The position numbers and the translations under genes are program-made. Positions 17,067 to 27,183 of a stretch of 64,000 nucleotides of DNA are shown here, in pieces. Numbering within the stretch: the stretch's first letter is position 1; each line of letters starts with the position of its first letter. The DNA comes from Mariniblastus sp. (lineage in GTDB: Bacteria; Planctomycetota; Planctomycetia; Pirellulales; Pirellulaceae). Where the stretch lies: positions 62,001 to 126,000 of the forward strand of contig JAKVBG010000004.1 of assembly GCA_022447605.1 (NCBI GenBank), in the 5' to 3' direction. The notes beneath the pieces are model-generated. The model did no database searches. It saw only the letters and a program-made list of their open reading frames with translations, and was not told the origin of the DNA.

Positions 17067-20000
17067 ATGAACCGAAAACCGACCCCACCAAACGATCGAT
17101 CAAGCTCAATGCAAGTAACCAATTGGCGGCTTCTTGCATTCACCGTTCTCGTTCTCGTTGTCGCCACCCCGCTGATTTACCTGTGGCATCAATATTGCAT
17201 TTCCAGCATGGGCTTGTTTTTTTCGGCCCGCGCAGAAATGGCAACCAGACTGGCTCAACAGAAGGAGGAGATTGACTCCCTGTTGGCAACCAAGCCGGTC
17301 GCGGGTAATTCAAACCCAGTCATCAACCAACCGTGGGAGGACTTTGATGCCGGGCTGGCAAAGTTTGACGCCAACCTCAGTGAAAGAGAAACACGGCCCA
17401 GTGCGATGGAGCTGTGGAACATGGCCTCCAAGTACCTGGAAATGCACAAACGGATTGACGAACTGAACCCTGAAGTGCGTGGCAAGCTGGCCTTAGCCTA
17501 TTCCAACTCCACCAGGGGAAGTGCCAACCCGCGACGCGCCGCACAGCTGTTTGCACAAGCGGCTGCCCTGCTCCCGGGTCAACGTGACGAACTGCTGGTC
17601 CAGGCATCTGATTTCTACGTAAAGGGATTCGACTTCCGAAACGCCAAGGAAAAAATCGAAGAGATCAGCTCGGTCGATTCGTTATCCCCCGAGAAATTGG
17701 CACTGCTGGCCAAGGTCAAGGCGAATGCGTCATGGGGACAGGTTTTTCTTTCCCAGAGCATTCAGTCCAACCCGGAATTAGGAAGTCAGATCGCAAAAGC
17801 GATCGAGTTGAATCCCCAAGACCTGGAATTACCGGTCTATCTGGCGCTGCTTTACCGCCAGCCAGAGATGCGGGCAAACCTGAGCCCGGATCAGGTCTCA
17901 CAAATGGAAGAAGGGGACAGTTCCAGTTACGCGAGCAAGGCTGAGCAGATCGTCAACACGATGGTCGACCGGAACCCTGAGTCGGCCAACGCCCTGCTGC
18001 AACGATTCAAATACCGCGCCAGCGTCAACCCATTCACATCCTTAGCCGATCTCGAAAAAGCTGAAACATTGGAGCCTTCCAATCCGGATGTACAATTTGA
18101 ACTGGGCAAGGCACGGTTCGAAACTTACCTGAGAAAACCGAACAACAACCTGGATCGGATCACTGCCAATTCCGATTCCTGGCCAACCGCACTCGTCGAG
18201 GCCAAAGCAAATTTCCTGGCATGCAAGGAAACGACACCCGGCCGAATTGCAAGCTACCTTTACCTGGGTGAAGTGGAGCGGTTGTTTCGCAACCTGGATG
18301 GGGCCGTTGCTTTTTGGCTGGAAGGTCTGAACAAAACGGAGAGCGTTCGTGCCGACCTCAACACCAAGGTCAAGATCCGGCAAAACATGATTGTCACACT
18401 GATTGATCGCTATGACCAAAACGACGCAGATTCCGAAAAATGGCTCGACCTGGCCGAAGAGCAGTTGGCACTGCTCGACCTGTTTATCAGTGAATCTGAA
18501 AGTCTGTCCCGTGCCGCAGAAACACTGTTTGAGTTGAACCAGAGCCGCAAATTCCTGCGGGCCGCCTTGTTCACCAGGCGCGGAGAATATGGATCGGCCA
18601 TCGACCTGCTCGCACCGGCAATCCGAGGTGAGTCGGATGCCCCCACGACCAGGACGTTTGTCATGTTGAGATTACTCGGCACGATTTACTCCCAGCTCGG
18701 GCTGGATTCACAAGCGGCTGCGACGTTTGAAAGCGCAGCGGAAATGGCTGGCAATGATTCAATCCGGCGCGAATTCTCGCAACTGGCCAGCGAGTCGCGG
18801 GGACGTTCTGGCCAGCCCAATGTCGAGGTGGTTTCCACCTCACCCCCCCCGGCTGATAGCGAGTCGACCGATGATTGGTACCAATACGCTCGCTCCCTAC
18901 TGAAAACGGAAAGGGCCAAACCACCCAGCCAGCGCGACCTGACTCCGTTCAATCAGGCCATGCAGCGGTTGACGGATTTGAGTGCTTCGAGCGATCGGGA
19001 CGATCAGTGGCGGGTATCCCTGCTGGGCATTGCCGGAACCAGCATGGACCTTGACCCATCGAGCCGCGAATTCGCCGAGATGCTGGAACAATTGAAAGCG
19101 CTGGAAGCCGACTCGGCCGGCAATGCCGAATTGAGTATCAAGCTGGCTGAGATCTATGCGAAGGTGGGCACCCGTGACACCAGGCTGGACCTGACAGATA
19201 CGATTGATCGAATGCTGAAGCAATATGAATCCCTCGCGGGCCAATCTGCCGACTCCTACGTACTGGTCGCCAATGTCCTGATTGCCGATCAACGACCGGC
19301 CGAAGCGCGGGCCAAGATCCAGGCAGGGATCGAGAAACACCAGGACCAGCAAGAAGGGCGAAAACGCCTCAAGCTGGCAATGACTTCGCTCCTGCTGACC
19401 GATGGAGATGTCGCCAGCGCTTTCGAAAGTCTGCGGCAACTGGCCGACGAGTATCCCGGCGCACCAGATCTGACGATGCGCCTCGCTGCCCTCTGCATTC
19501 AATTCCCGATACTCAACAGTGACGAAGCGGCAACCTGGGAACCCCGCTTGAGACAAATTGAAGGCCAGGACGGTGTCTACACCAAGTGTTTGCAAGTGAT
19601 TCGAATCTTACGGAATGTCAACAACAACAGTGGGCCGGATGACCTGGCCGACAATCGCAGCGAATTGAACCGGGCAAAAGAACTGTGCCGTTCCATCGTT
19701 GCCCAACGCCCCAATTGGTCGGCTGGCCACACCATGACCGGCCAGGTGCTATTGGCCCAGAGCGTCAATCTCAAGGAAACCAATCGAACCAATCGAAACC
19801 TAGACGAAGACAATTTCAACCAGTTGCGTTCATCCGCGTTGCGGGCTCTGACCAGAGCTGTGGAACTGGGTGAGTCACGGCGCTGGGTATTGGTACCGCT
19901 GGCACAAATGCAGACACCAGATGAACGGAATCAGACACTGGAGTTGCTCAGACCGGAGACCATTGTCCGCGATCCCGACCTGCTGAGAATGCAGGTTTCC

Positions 20001-22079
20001 ATGTCGATTGCCGGAAATGACACGACCACGGCGCTGAACACAGTCAAGTTTGCCACGAAAACCAACCCCGACAATCCGCTTAACTGGCTGACACTGGCAG
20101 CGATCCAGCTCAACCTGGGGAACAGTGATGACGCATTGGCTTCGTGTGAAAAAGCAAGGGCCGTCAGTGAAAAGACATCCGGTGCGGAACGTGAACGTTC
20201 AATTCTCAACCTCTTCAACTTCTATGCGACGGCAAGCCAGTTTGGCCCCCAGCCAACGGATAAAACATGGGAAACAAAAGCGACCGAGCTACAATCATCC
20301 GTTCTGGATTTGTTCGAAGGTCTTGAACAGTCGCACCAGAATGCCAAGATGCTGGCCATGATGGGAGACCGACGAGCTGGCACCGAGTTCGTTAAAATCG
20401 TCGACGCGGAACCGATGAACAAGCAATACTTGATCGATGCCATCGAGTATTTTACTTCGGCAAAAGCCGCCGGTCTGCCTGCGATTTCCGAGGGCCTCCG
20501 CCTGTGCCAACTGTTGAAACAAGTTCCCGATCTCGATGATCGCGAGAGACTGAAATACATTTGGGTAGAAGCCAACCTGTATGCCAAGCGGGGCACGGAA
20601 CAAGATTGGCAAGCCCTCAAACTCCTGTTTTCCGAAAACAATATTGACCAGTCAGCCCCCAACGCGGCCGAGTATAACCTGCTGCTTGCCGTCTTGCTGG
20701 TAACCAAGGATGCCGTCACCAACTCGGAACGCCAGCAGAACCTCGAAGAAGCTTTTGGACTGGTGGCCGATGGACGGAACAATGCGGAACTCGTACTGGG
20801 CGGTCAAATCAAGCAACTGCTTGCTCCGCTGCAAGAAGAGGAATCCTCTCAGATTGAGTTCGTATCAGCAGCCAGGGACCGCTTTGTCGAAGCCGCGGCA
20901 ACCAATGAACTGGCGGCCTCGCAGTTGGTTACCATTATCAAGTTTTTCATTGAACAGAAGGAGTGGGACTCTGCCGAGCAGCATCTGGCAAAATTGAAGA
21001 CCACATTGGGAGAACCGTTGGTCGACAATCTCCCGGCCATCGCTCTCCAGGCCGAAATCATGAAGAAGAAGGGCGCGGAACCGGCCGAGATCATCAAGAT
21101 GGTCAATGCATTTGCCGAAGACCTGCTGTTTCAAATCAGCAACGCACCCAAGTTGAAACAGGCGTTACAGTGCCAGCGCATCGCCGAGATTCTGTCCAAG
21201 ATTGACGAACCTGTAGAAGCGCTGAAATGGAATGAGAAATCCGTTGAGATTGAACCTCGATACCGGCTTGCGCTCGCCATGGAAAACAACAAGCTCGGCA
21301 ACAAAGACAAGGCTGTCGAATTGTGCCTGGCCGGTTACTCGGAAACGAGTGAGCTGACGTACCTGATTGCCCTGACCCAGGTTTTGATTACTGGGGAAGT
21401 CGAGGAGATTCACTTTCAGAACGGAAATGCTGCCTTCGGGCTCGCCTTGAAACGAGAGGATCTCGCTCTCAAGGACAGGGTCAACCTGTTGCTGAGTATT
21501 GCCAACGTCCGGATCGCCGGGGAGAACAAGACGCAGGAGGCAATCGAACTTTATGAACAAGCCAACCGCCTGGTGCCCGGCAACCTGTTGATTCTCAACA
21601 ATCTGGCGACTGCCTGCTCTGAATCATCAGGTAAACTGAATGTCGCGATGGATTACATCAACGAGGCCATTATAAGACATGGTAACCGACCAGTCCTTTT
21701 GGATACCAAAGCAGTTATCCTGATGAAACAGGAAAAATTGACGAAAGCCCTGACGCTTCTCAAAGATATTACAAATCACGAGTCCGATCCGAGATATTGG
21801 TGGCATCGCGCAGAAGTAGAGTATAGGATACACCAAAACACCTCAGACCCCTCCTTTCTTGAGGCCGCTCGACAGCATTTCAAATTTGCCGAGAGCCTTA
21901 ACTTATCCAGTGAAATATTCACCCCTGATGAAAAGAACCGACTTGATAGCCTAGAAAAAAATCTGTCGGCTCAACCGCCCTCAGCAACAGACGCCGACGC
22001 CCCCAACCCACCTCAAAACTCTTCTCCCAACACTCGACGCGATCTGTCGAACCCAACCGGGATGCAGGTGACCTTATGA
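17067..22079 (+). CDS. Giant membrane-anchored TPR-repeat protein
   Basis: A 1670-residue protein with one transmembrane segment near residues 21-40 and the rest apparently helical. TPR-like units recur through most of its length, for example PDVQFELGKARFE, NPLNWLTLAAIQLNLGNSDD and LLILNNLATACSESSGKLN near the end. The last 50 residues are rich in Pro, Ser and Asn. Exosortase loci of proteobacteria contain a TPR protein (PrsT), roughly half this size, so this may be a functional counterpart, perhaps a periplasmic scaffold for polymer assembly or export; that is inference. Its stop overlaps the start of the EpsI-like gene (ATGA), which implies translational coupling. Confidence 0.85.
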   Translation: MNRKPTPPNDRSSSMQVTNWRLLAFTVLVLVVATPLIYLWHQYCISSMGLFFSARAEMATRLAQQKEEIDSLLATKPVAGNSNPVINQPWEDFDAGLAKFDANLSERETRPSAMELWNMASKYLEMHKRIDELNPEVRGKLALAYSNSTRGSANPRRAAQLFAQAAALLPGQRDELLVQASDFYVKGFDFRNAKEKIEEISSVDSLSPEKLALLAKVKANASWGQVFLSQSIQSNPELGSQIAKAIELNPQDLELPVYLALLYRQPEMRANLSPDQVSQMEEGDSSSYASKAEQIVNTMVDRNPESANALLQRFKYRASVNPFTSLADLEKAETLEPSNPDVQFELGKARFETYLRKPNNNLDRITANSDSWPTALVEAKANFLACKETTPGRIASYLYLGEVERLFRNLDGAVAFWLEGLNKTESVRADLNTKVKIRQNMIVTLIDRYDQNDADSEKWLDLAEEQLALLDLFISESESLSRAAETLFELNQSRKFLRAALFTRRGEYGSAIDLLAPAIRGESDAPTTRTFVMLRLLGTIYSQLGLDSQAAATFESAAEMAGNDSIRREFSQLASESRGRSGQPNVEVVSTSPPPADSESTDDWYQYARSLLKTERAKPPSQRDLTPFNQAMQRLTDLSASSDRDDQWRVSLLGIAGTSMDLDPSSREFAEMLEQLKALEADSAGNAELSIKLAEIYAKVGTRDTRLDLTDTIDRMLKQYESLAGQSADSYVLVANVLIADQRPAEARAKIQAGIEKHQDQQEGRKRLKLAMTSLLLTDGDVASAFESLRQLADEYPGAPDLTMRLAALCIQFPILNSDEAATWEPRLRQIEGQDGVYTKCLQVIRILRNVNNNSGPDDLADNRSELNRAKELCRSIVAQRPNWSAGHTMTGQVLLAQSVNLKETNRTNRNLDEDNFNQLRSSALRALTRAVELGESRRWVLVPLAQMQTPDERNQTLELLRPETIVRDPDLLRMQVSMSIAGNDTTTALNTVKFATKTNPDNPLNWLTLAAIQLNLGNSDDALASCEKARAVSEKTSGAERERSILNLFNFYATASQFGPQPTDKTWETKATELQSSVLDLFEGLEQSHQNAKMLAMMGDRRAGTEFVKIVDAEPMNKQYLIDAIEYFTSAKAAGLPAISEGLRLCQLLKQVPDLDDRERLKYIWVEANLYAKRGTEQDWQALKLLFSENNIDQSAPNAAEYNLLLAVLLVTKDAVTNSERQQNLEEAFGLVADGRNNAELVLGGQIKQLLAPLQEEESSQIEFVSAARDRFVEAAATNELAASQLVTIIKFFIEQKEWDSAEQHLAKLKTTLGEPLVDNLPAIALQAEIMKKKGAEPAEIIKMVNAFAEDLLFQISNAPKLKQALQCQRIAEILSKIDEPVEALKWNEKSVEIEPRYRLALAMENNKLGNKDKAVELCLAGYSETSELTYLIALTQVLITGEVEEIHFQNGNAAFGLALKREDLALKDRVNLLLSIANVRIAGENKTQEAIELYEQANRLVPGNLLILNNLATACSESSGKLNVAMDYINEAIIRHGNRPVLLDTKAVILMKQEKLTKALTLLKDITNHESDPRYWWHRAEVEYRIHQNTSDPSFLEAARQHFKFAESLNLSSEIFTPDEKNRLDSLEKNLSAQPPSATDADAPNPPQNSSPNTRRDLSNPTGMQVTL

Positions 22080-22756
22080 ATCCAAAACTTATCATCGGAT
22101 TACTCGTACTGGCCGTACTAACGGTCATCCCAACGATCGTTGACGGTCAGCGCCGTTTCCGCTGGGGCCAGGATACCGAGACCCTGGATTTTGTCAAAAA
22201 ACTAAACGGCATCCCCAAAAAATTTGGGGACTGGGAGTGTACCAGTGAATCAGAGCTGAGCCCGACCTCCCTGCAGCTGCTGACTCCATTCAACTCGATC
22301 ACGCGGACGTATTTCAATCAACGCGAAAAGATCAACGTCAACCTGTTTGTCCTGTTAGGGCCCACTGGTCCTACGGCAGTTCACACGCCCGACATCTGTT
22401 TTGACAGTCGCGAATACAAGAAGATCGGTAACCGAAAAGCGATTTCTGTCGACATGGACTCAAACAGCGGCGAGAAGAGTGACTCCAAATTTTTCCGAAC
22501 GGAATTCAAATCAAGAAACATTGAAGAACAGGGTCTCAAGTCAATTTATGGCTGGCGCACCAGCGATGGCCCATGGCTTGCTGCCGAGCAACCGAGGTGG
22601 TCCTTTGCCGACAATCGTTACCTTTTCAAGTTACAGGCAACGGCGAGGTTCCCCAGCGTCGAAACGATGAAAGACAGCCGGGTTCTCGAGAACTTTGTTG
22701 CTGAAGTCGAACGCAACCTGGAACAAACCGTTTTTCGCTCCTCACCCAACCCCTAA
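22076..22756 (+). CDS. Exosortase-associated EpsI-like protein (DUF3485)
   Basis: A 226-residue protein with an N-terminal signal anchor (residues 4-22). The conserved EpsI motif appears as AVHTPDICFD with His103 and Cys108, and the first part (GIPKKFGDWECTSESELSP) fits the start of the DUF3485 domain. EpsI-like proteins occur fused to or beside exosortases and are thought to assist them or the export of the polymer. Here the gene is separate, 7 kb downstream of the exosortase, and its start overlaps the TPR gene stop by 4 bp. The region after Cys108 lacks the usual GW motif, which may be a planctomycete feature. Confidence 0.8.
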   Translation: MNPKLIIGLLVLAVLTVIPTIVDGQRRFRWGQDTETLDFVKKLNGIPKKFGDWECTSESELSPTSLQLLTPFNSITRTYFNQREKINVNLFVLLGPTGPTAVHTPDICFDSREYKKIGNRKAISVDMDSNSGEKSDSKFFRTEFKSRNIEEQGLKSIYGWRTSDGPWLAAEQPRWSFADNRYLFKLQATARFPSVETMKDSRVLENFVAEVERNLEQTVFRSSPNP

Positions 22757-22838
22757 TTTTTAACACTATTTTCATCCCCTTTTTGTGACATCCTTTGTCT
22801 TTCTCGCTAAAATAGCATTTCGACACCTCAACCTATGA

Positions 22839-23780
22839 ATGACAACTACGATGGGTAATTTCTGGAAGAAGCCGGCTTCAAGCCGTCCGTTTGCGCAAGA
22901 AATCGTCAACACTGATTCGGTTTACCCATCCGTTCAGGTTACAGAACCGGGCCTGCATGGCGCCTACCTCAGTACGCGATACGCGATTGAGCGCGTACTG
23001 GCCGTGCTACTACTGGTCCCCGTCATACCGGTGATCTTTTTCCTCGGCTGTTTGGTTCGAATCAGTTCACGGGGTCCGGCCATCTACAAGCAGACCCGGA
23101 CAGGTTTGCTTGGCCAAGAGTTTCCCATGTACAAAATCCGGACGATGGTCGCCGACGCTGAAGGGGCCTCGGGACCAACGTGGTGTGCCGAGTCAGACCC
23201 CAGGATCACAACGCTTGGCAAGCTCCTCCGTTTCCTGCACCTTGATGAGTTACCCCAGTTGCTGAACATCGCGCTCGGCCAAATGTCTTTCATCGGCCCA
23301 CGCCCTGAACGCCCGGCCTTTGTTCGGGTCTTGAGAGAACGCGTGGCCGGCTATGATGAACGATTGATGGTCAAGCCCGGCATCACGGGCCTGGCACAAA
23401 TCTTTCTTCCGGCGGACCAGACTTTGAAATGCGTCGAAAAAAAAGTCAAGATGGACAGGGCCTATATCCAGACCGCATCACTCGCCGTTGATCTGAAAAT
23501 CATCCTCTGCACCATGCTTCGAATGGTCGGCCTGCGTCATGGCAAGGGACCAAGATGGACAGGCTTGGCCGGCAAGTACGCCGACGTCATCAAAGAATGC
23601 AATCGCCTGGATGAAAACGAGATAGCTGTTCCCATCGCTGACATACGGGTTGATCAAGCGGAAGAGGCCGCAGCAGAATGTTACATGGAACCCCGTCCCA
23701 TGAGTCCGGTTTTGATTGGAATGAACCGGGGCGATGCCTACGAAAAACCGATGGGCAACCGTCCCAACAAGCCCCGCTAA
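22839..23780 (+). CDS. Priming sugar transferase (undecaprenyl-phosphate sugar phosphotransferase family)
   Basis: A 313-residue protein of the bacterial sugar transferase family. It begins the repeat unit by moving a sugar phosphate onto undecaprenyl phosphate at the inner membrane. One membrane segment lies near 44-66 (VLAVLLLVPVIPVIFFLG), directly followed by the catalytic motifs SRGPAIYKQTRTGLLG, FPMYKIRTM, HLDELPQLLNI, SFIGPRPERP and VKPGITGLAQI. The long N-terminal membrane domain of WbaP/WcaJ enzymes is absent, so this is a short monotopic form. The start may be the ATG at 22839 or at 22851. About 90 residues after the catalytic core are unusual and unassigned. Confidence 0.93.
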   Translation: MTTTMGNFWKKPASSRPFAQEIVNTDSVYPSVQVTEPGLHGAYLSTRYAIERVLAVLLLVPVIPVIFFLGCLVRISSRGPAIYKQTRTGLLGQEFPMYKIRTMVADAEGASGPTWCAESDPRITTLGKLLRFLHLDELPQLLNIALGQMSFIGPRPERPAFVRVLRERVAGYDERLMVKPGITGLAQIFLPADQTLKCVEKKVKMDRAYIQTASLAVDLKIILCTMLRMVGLRHGKGPRWTGLAGKYADVIKECNRLDENEIAVPIADIRVDQAEEAAAECYMEPRPMSPVLIGMNRGDAYEKPMGNRPNKPR

Positions 23781-23850
23781 ACGGCCCAAGGCGTTGCCAA
23801 TCGAAAACAAATTCGGAACCGATCATACCTCAACTGACACGTCCCGACCT

Positions 23851-24747
23851 ATGGTTACCAACGCAATTTCGATCGATGTGGAAGACTATTTCCAGGTCTC
23901 CGGGTTCGAGAAGTCCGTATCCCGGGAAGACTGGGACCAATACCCATCGCGAGTCGTGCAGAATACCAGGCGCCTGCTCGGCATCCTGGAACGCCATCAA
24001 GTCCAAGGGACCTTCTTTGTGTTGGGTTGGGTGGCAGAGAGATTTCCATTCCTGGTCAAAGAAATCTGTGCCCTGGGTCATGAAATCGGCTCCCATAGTT
24101 ATTGGCATCGGTTGATTTATGAATTGACACCCGAAGAGTTCCGTGATGACCTGCGACGGTCAATCGACATACTCCAGGACATCAGTGGTCAAGCGGTGAC
24201 CTCCTTTCGCGCCCCGTCATTCTCCATTACGAACCAGTCTCTCTGGGCCCTCGATATCCTTGCAGAAGAGGGAATCCAGTACGATTCAAGCATCTTCCCG
24301 ACCCATCACGATCGTTATGGCATTCCCGATGCGCCCCATGAGATTCACCAGATCGAAACGTCATCTTCCAACCTGTGGGAGTTCCCCATGTCCGTCGCCA
24401 GGTGGCGAGGTCTTTCCCTGCCTGCCAGTGGAGGTGGTTACTTTCGACTCTACCCGTATTCCATGACGCGAAGGCTGATTGGTCAGATCAACCAATCGGG
24501 CCGACCCCTGATGTTTTATCTGCATCCCTGGGAAATTGACCCTCAGCAACCAGTCGTTAACGGGCCGTCCTATCTGTCTCGCAAGCGACATCGTATCAAT
24601 CTGGCGAAGACCGAGAAAAAACTCGAACGACTGCTCATGGATTTTTCCTTTGCCCCTATGACCCATGTTCTGGACTCGCAAAATTGGAACTTACCCGAGT
24701 CCAGCCAACCCAGAGTCGAATCCTACTCTCGCATATCGCAGGCCTGA
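23851..24747 (+). CDS. Polysaccharide deacetylase of the exosortase-locus type (NodB fold)
   Basis: A 298-residue protein. The start at 23851 gives MVTNAISIDVEDYFQV, which matches the beginning of deacetylases linked to exosortase loci (TIGR03006 type); the longer frame from 23734 would overlap the preceding gene. Metal and catalytic motifs are visible: Asp9 and Asp12 in DVEDYF, His82 and His86 in GSHSYWHRL, SFRAPSFS near 120 and FYLHPWEID near the end. No signal peptide is present. It would remove acetyl groups from amino sugars of the polymer or its intermediate. It follows the priming transferase on the same strand. Confidence 0.92.
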   Translation: MVTNAISIDVEDYFQVSGFEKSVSREDWDQYPSRVVQNTRRLLGILERHQVQGTFFVLGWVAERFPFLVKEICALGHEIGSHSYWHRLIYELTPEEFRDDLRRSIDILQDISGQAVTSFRAPSFSITNQSLWALDILAEEGIQYDSSIFPTHHDRYGIPDAPHEIHQIETSSSNLWEFPMSVARWRGLSLPASGGGYFRLYPYSMTRRLIGQINQSGRPLMFYLHPWEIDPQQPVVNGPSYLSRKRHRINLAKTEKKLERLLMDFSFAPMTHVLDSQNWNLPESSQPRVESYSRISQA

Positions 24748-24898
24748 CCGAAACCGATTGTTGTTCTGTCAGCGAATGGACCAACCCGACGCTGGTCGGA
24801 CACGAATCTGTCTGACGCCGGCCAGGCCTTCAGTTTGAGCCGACCGCCTTTACCCTTCAGAACGGTCGATCGCTGCTCGCTATTAAGCCCTGAAAACG

Positions 24899-25927
24899 AT
24901 GACTGACGAAACCCCCGGTACGCCCTCAATTTCTGTGATCGTTCCCATCCGGAACGAAGCGGCCCATATCGCCTCGACCCTGCAACAATTGCTGGATCAG
25001 GATCGATCCGGCATCGATGTGGAAATCCTGGTCGCCGATGGGCGTTCCACCGACGAAACTCGCGAGATTGTGGCAGCAATGGCCGAAAAGCACCCTGAAA
25101 TCCGGCTGTTTGACAACCCGGTTCAGTTATCCAGTGGGGCCCGCAACGTGGGGATTCAGAACGCCTCCGGCCAGTACCTGCTCGTGGTCGATGGACACTG
25201 TGAAATCCCGACCCGCAGCTACTTTACCGATCTCGTTTCTGCGTTTCAGCGTACAGGAGCCGACTGCCTGGGCCGCCCCCAACCGTTGGATGTAACGGAT
25301 GCGACCCCTTTGCAGAAAGCGATTGCAGCCGCCCGCAACTCGAGATTCGGACATCATCCCGATTCTTTTATCTATTCAAAACAAGAGATCCAGGTACCCG
25401 CGATCAGCGTCGCAGTGGCATATCAACGACAGGTCTTTGACCAAATCGGTCTCTTTGATACGCGGTTTGACGCCTGCGAAGACTGCGAACTCAATCACCG
25501 AATCGATCAGGCCGGCCTCACCTGTTTCCTGATACCCGAGTTGGCGATCAGGTACCAACCGCGAAAGTCACTGGCCGGCTTGTTCAAACAGTTGACCCGC
25601 TACGGACGGGGACGGATACGGCTTGCACGCAAACACCGTGAACCGCCTTCACTGGCTGCCTTGATCCCGGCATTCTTCCTGATCGGTCTGATCGCAGGAC
25701 CCATCCTCGGGTATCTGTTTCCGGTTCTGGGTTTCTGTTACCTGAGCGTCATTGGTTTGTATTTGGCATTGACCGCCTGGTTCTCGTTGAAAGCTGGCTG
25801 GAAGAATCCTGACCGTCGTGTCATCAAGATCCTGCCGTGCGTATTTTTTACGATCCATATCTCATCCGGCTGGGGTGTGATCCGCGAGTTCCTAGCGCCC
25901 CTCGCAGCCCAGCAGGCAGAATCTTGA
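24899..25927 (+). CDS. Family 2 glycosyltransferase
   Basis: A 342-residue GT-A enzyme. The N-terminus PSISVIVPIRNEAAHI, the VADGRSTDET strand, the DXD-like LLVVDGHCEI and the acceptor-site EDCELNHRI are all diagnostic of family 2. Two or three hydrophobic segments at the C-terminus (AALIPAFFLIGLIAG, VLGFCYLSVIGLYLALTAW) place it at the inner membrane, as in ExoA-type succinoglycan transferases. The donor sugar cannot be deduced. There is a 151-bp gap upstream of it without a gene. Confidence 0.92.
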   Translation: MTDETPGTPSISVIVPIRNEAAHIASTLQQLLDQDRSGIDVEILVADGRSTDETREIVAAMAEKHPEIRLFDNPVQLSSGARNVGIQNASGQYLLVVDGHCEIPTRSYFTDLVSAFQRTGADCLGRPQPLDVTDATPLQKAIAAARNSRFGHHPDSFIYSKQEIQVPAISVAVAYQRQVFDQIGLFDTRFDACEDCELNHRIDQAGLTCFLIPELAIRYQPRKSLAGLFKQLTRYGRGRIRLARKHREPPSLAALIPAFFLIGLIAGPILGYLFPVLGFCYLSVIGLYLALTAWFSLKAGWKNPDRRVIKILPCVFFTIHISSGWGVIREFLAPLAAQQAES

Positions 25928-25970
25928 ACTCAGCAGGAACCCATTGGCATTGCAGCCCGGGCGATCAGCA

Positions 25971-27104
25971 ATGAAGGTCATGCACCTGACTTCCTCCCGT
26001 TTTTTCGGTGGTCCAGAACGGCAGATGCTAGGTCTGGCCGAAGCGCTGCAGCCAGAGGCAGAAACCGTTTTTGCCTCTTTTTCCGAAGGTGGATTGAACA
26101 AGGATTTTCTCGCTAAAGTGCATGAGGCCGGATTTGTTTCATGCAGTCTTGAAAGAGACACACCGAAATTGTTGGCTGCCAAAAAAGAAGTGGCCGCCTT
26201 GATTAAGCAACACGATGTGAACCTGCTGTTATGCCATGGCTACAAGGCCGTTACGGTCGGGTGGTTCGCCGCCCGCAAGGTTGGTATTCCGGTGATCGCT
26301 GTTTCCAGGGGCTGGACGGCCGAAAACTGGAAAATCCGCATCTACGAGCGGCTCGATCGATTCATGCTGCGCAAAATGGAAAGAGTCGTCTGTGTTTCGC
26401 ATGGCCAGGCTGACCGAGTCAAGCGAGCCGGGGTTCGGCCCGAACGGATCGAAGTCATTCACAATGCGATCGACATGAACCGATTTTCCGCGCCGGATCC
26501 TGCCTGCCGGGAAAAACTGGTGAGACGTTTTCCCCCGTCCGTCCGTTCCCATATCCGCTTCCTGGTGGGTGCCGCCGGGCGATTGAGTCCCGAAAAGGGG
26601 TTTGACATCCTGGTCGAGGCGGCCCGAACTGTCATCCAACACCATCCGGATGTCGGTTTTTTGCTATTTGGCGAAGGGGCGTTACGGGAATCTCTTCAAT
26701 CACAAATCGATCAGGCCTCGCTGAAAGATCATTTTCAATTGGCGGGCTACACCGACGAGTTGGATCAATTGATGCCTTGCCTGGACCTGTTTGTTCAGTC
26801 CTCCTATACCGAAGGGTTGCCGAATGTGCTGCTGGAAGCGACCGCTGCAGGCACACCGATCGTGGCCACCCAGGTTGGGGGAACACCCGAGGTCGTGCAG
26901 CCGGGCGAGGCCTGTCTGCTGTTGGAACCAGGCTGCAGCAGGCAGCTTGCCGACTGTATCCAGCAAATCAAAACGAAGTCGGATAACGAAACGCTACCGA
27001 CCATAACCGCCGACCAACTCCAGGAAAAATTCAGTTTTTCAACTCAGCGCGAGGCCTACCTGAAGATGTTCCGGTCCATGCTTGGCAATGGACACAACCT
27101 CTGA
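25971..27104 (+). CDS. Family 4 glycosyltransferase
   Basis: A 377-residue GT-B enzyme. The start at 25971 gives MKVMHLTSSRFFGGPERQM, the usual N-terminal strand and glycine loop. The C-terminal donor domain shows VGAAGRLSPEKGFDILVEA, LLFGEGALRESL and QSSYTEGLPNVLLEATAAG, with the EX7E motif that binds the nucleotide sugar. It would add one sugar to the lipid-linked repeat unit in the cytoplasm. It lies 43 bp after the preceding glycosyltransferase. Confidence 0.93.
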   Translation: MKVMHLTSSRFFGGPERQMLGLAEALQPEAETVFASFSEGGLNKDFLAKVHEAGFVSCSLERDTPKLLAAKKEVAALIKQHDVNLLLCHGYKAVTVGWFAARKVGIPVIAVSRGWTAENWKIRIYERLDRFMLRKMERVVCVSHGQADRVKRAGVRPERIEVIHNAIDMNRFSAPDPACREKLVRRFPPSVRSHIRFLVGAAGRLSPEKGFDILVEAARTVIQHHPDVGFLLFGEGALRESLQSQIDQASLKDHFQLAGYTDELDQLMPCLDLFVQSSYTEGLPNVLLEATAAGTPIVATQVGGTPEVVQPGEACLLLEPGCSRQLADCIQQIKTKSDNETLPTITADQLQEKFSFSTQREAYLKMFRSMLGNGHNL

Positions 27105-27183
27105 TTTGCCGGTTGCAATCTTTCTGGCCGCGGCTTGATTGCCACCCGAAACCAGTAACGCCATCGAATAAAAAACGACAACC

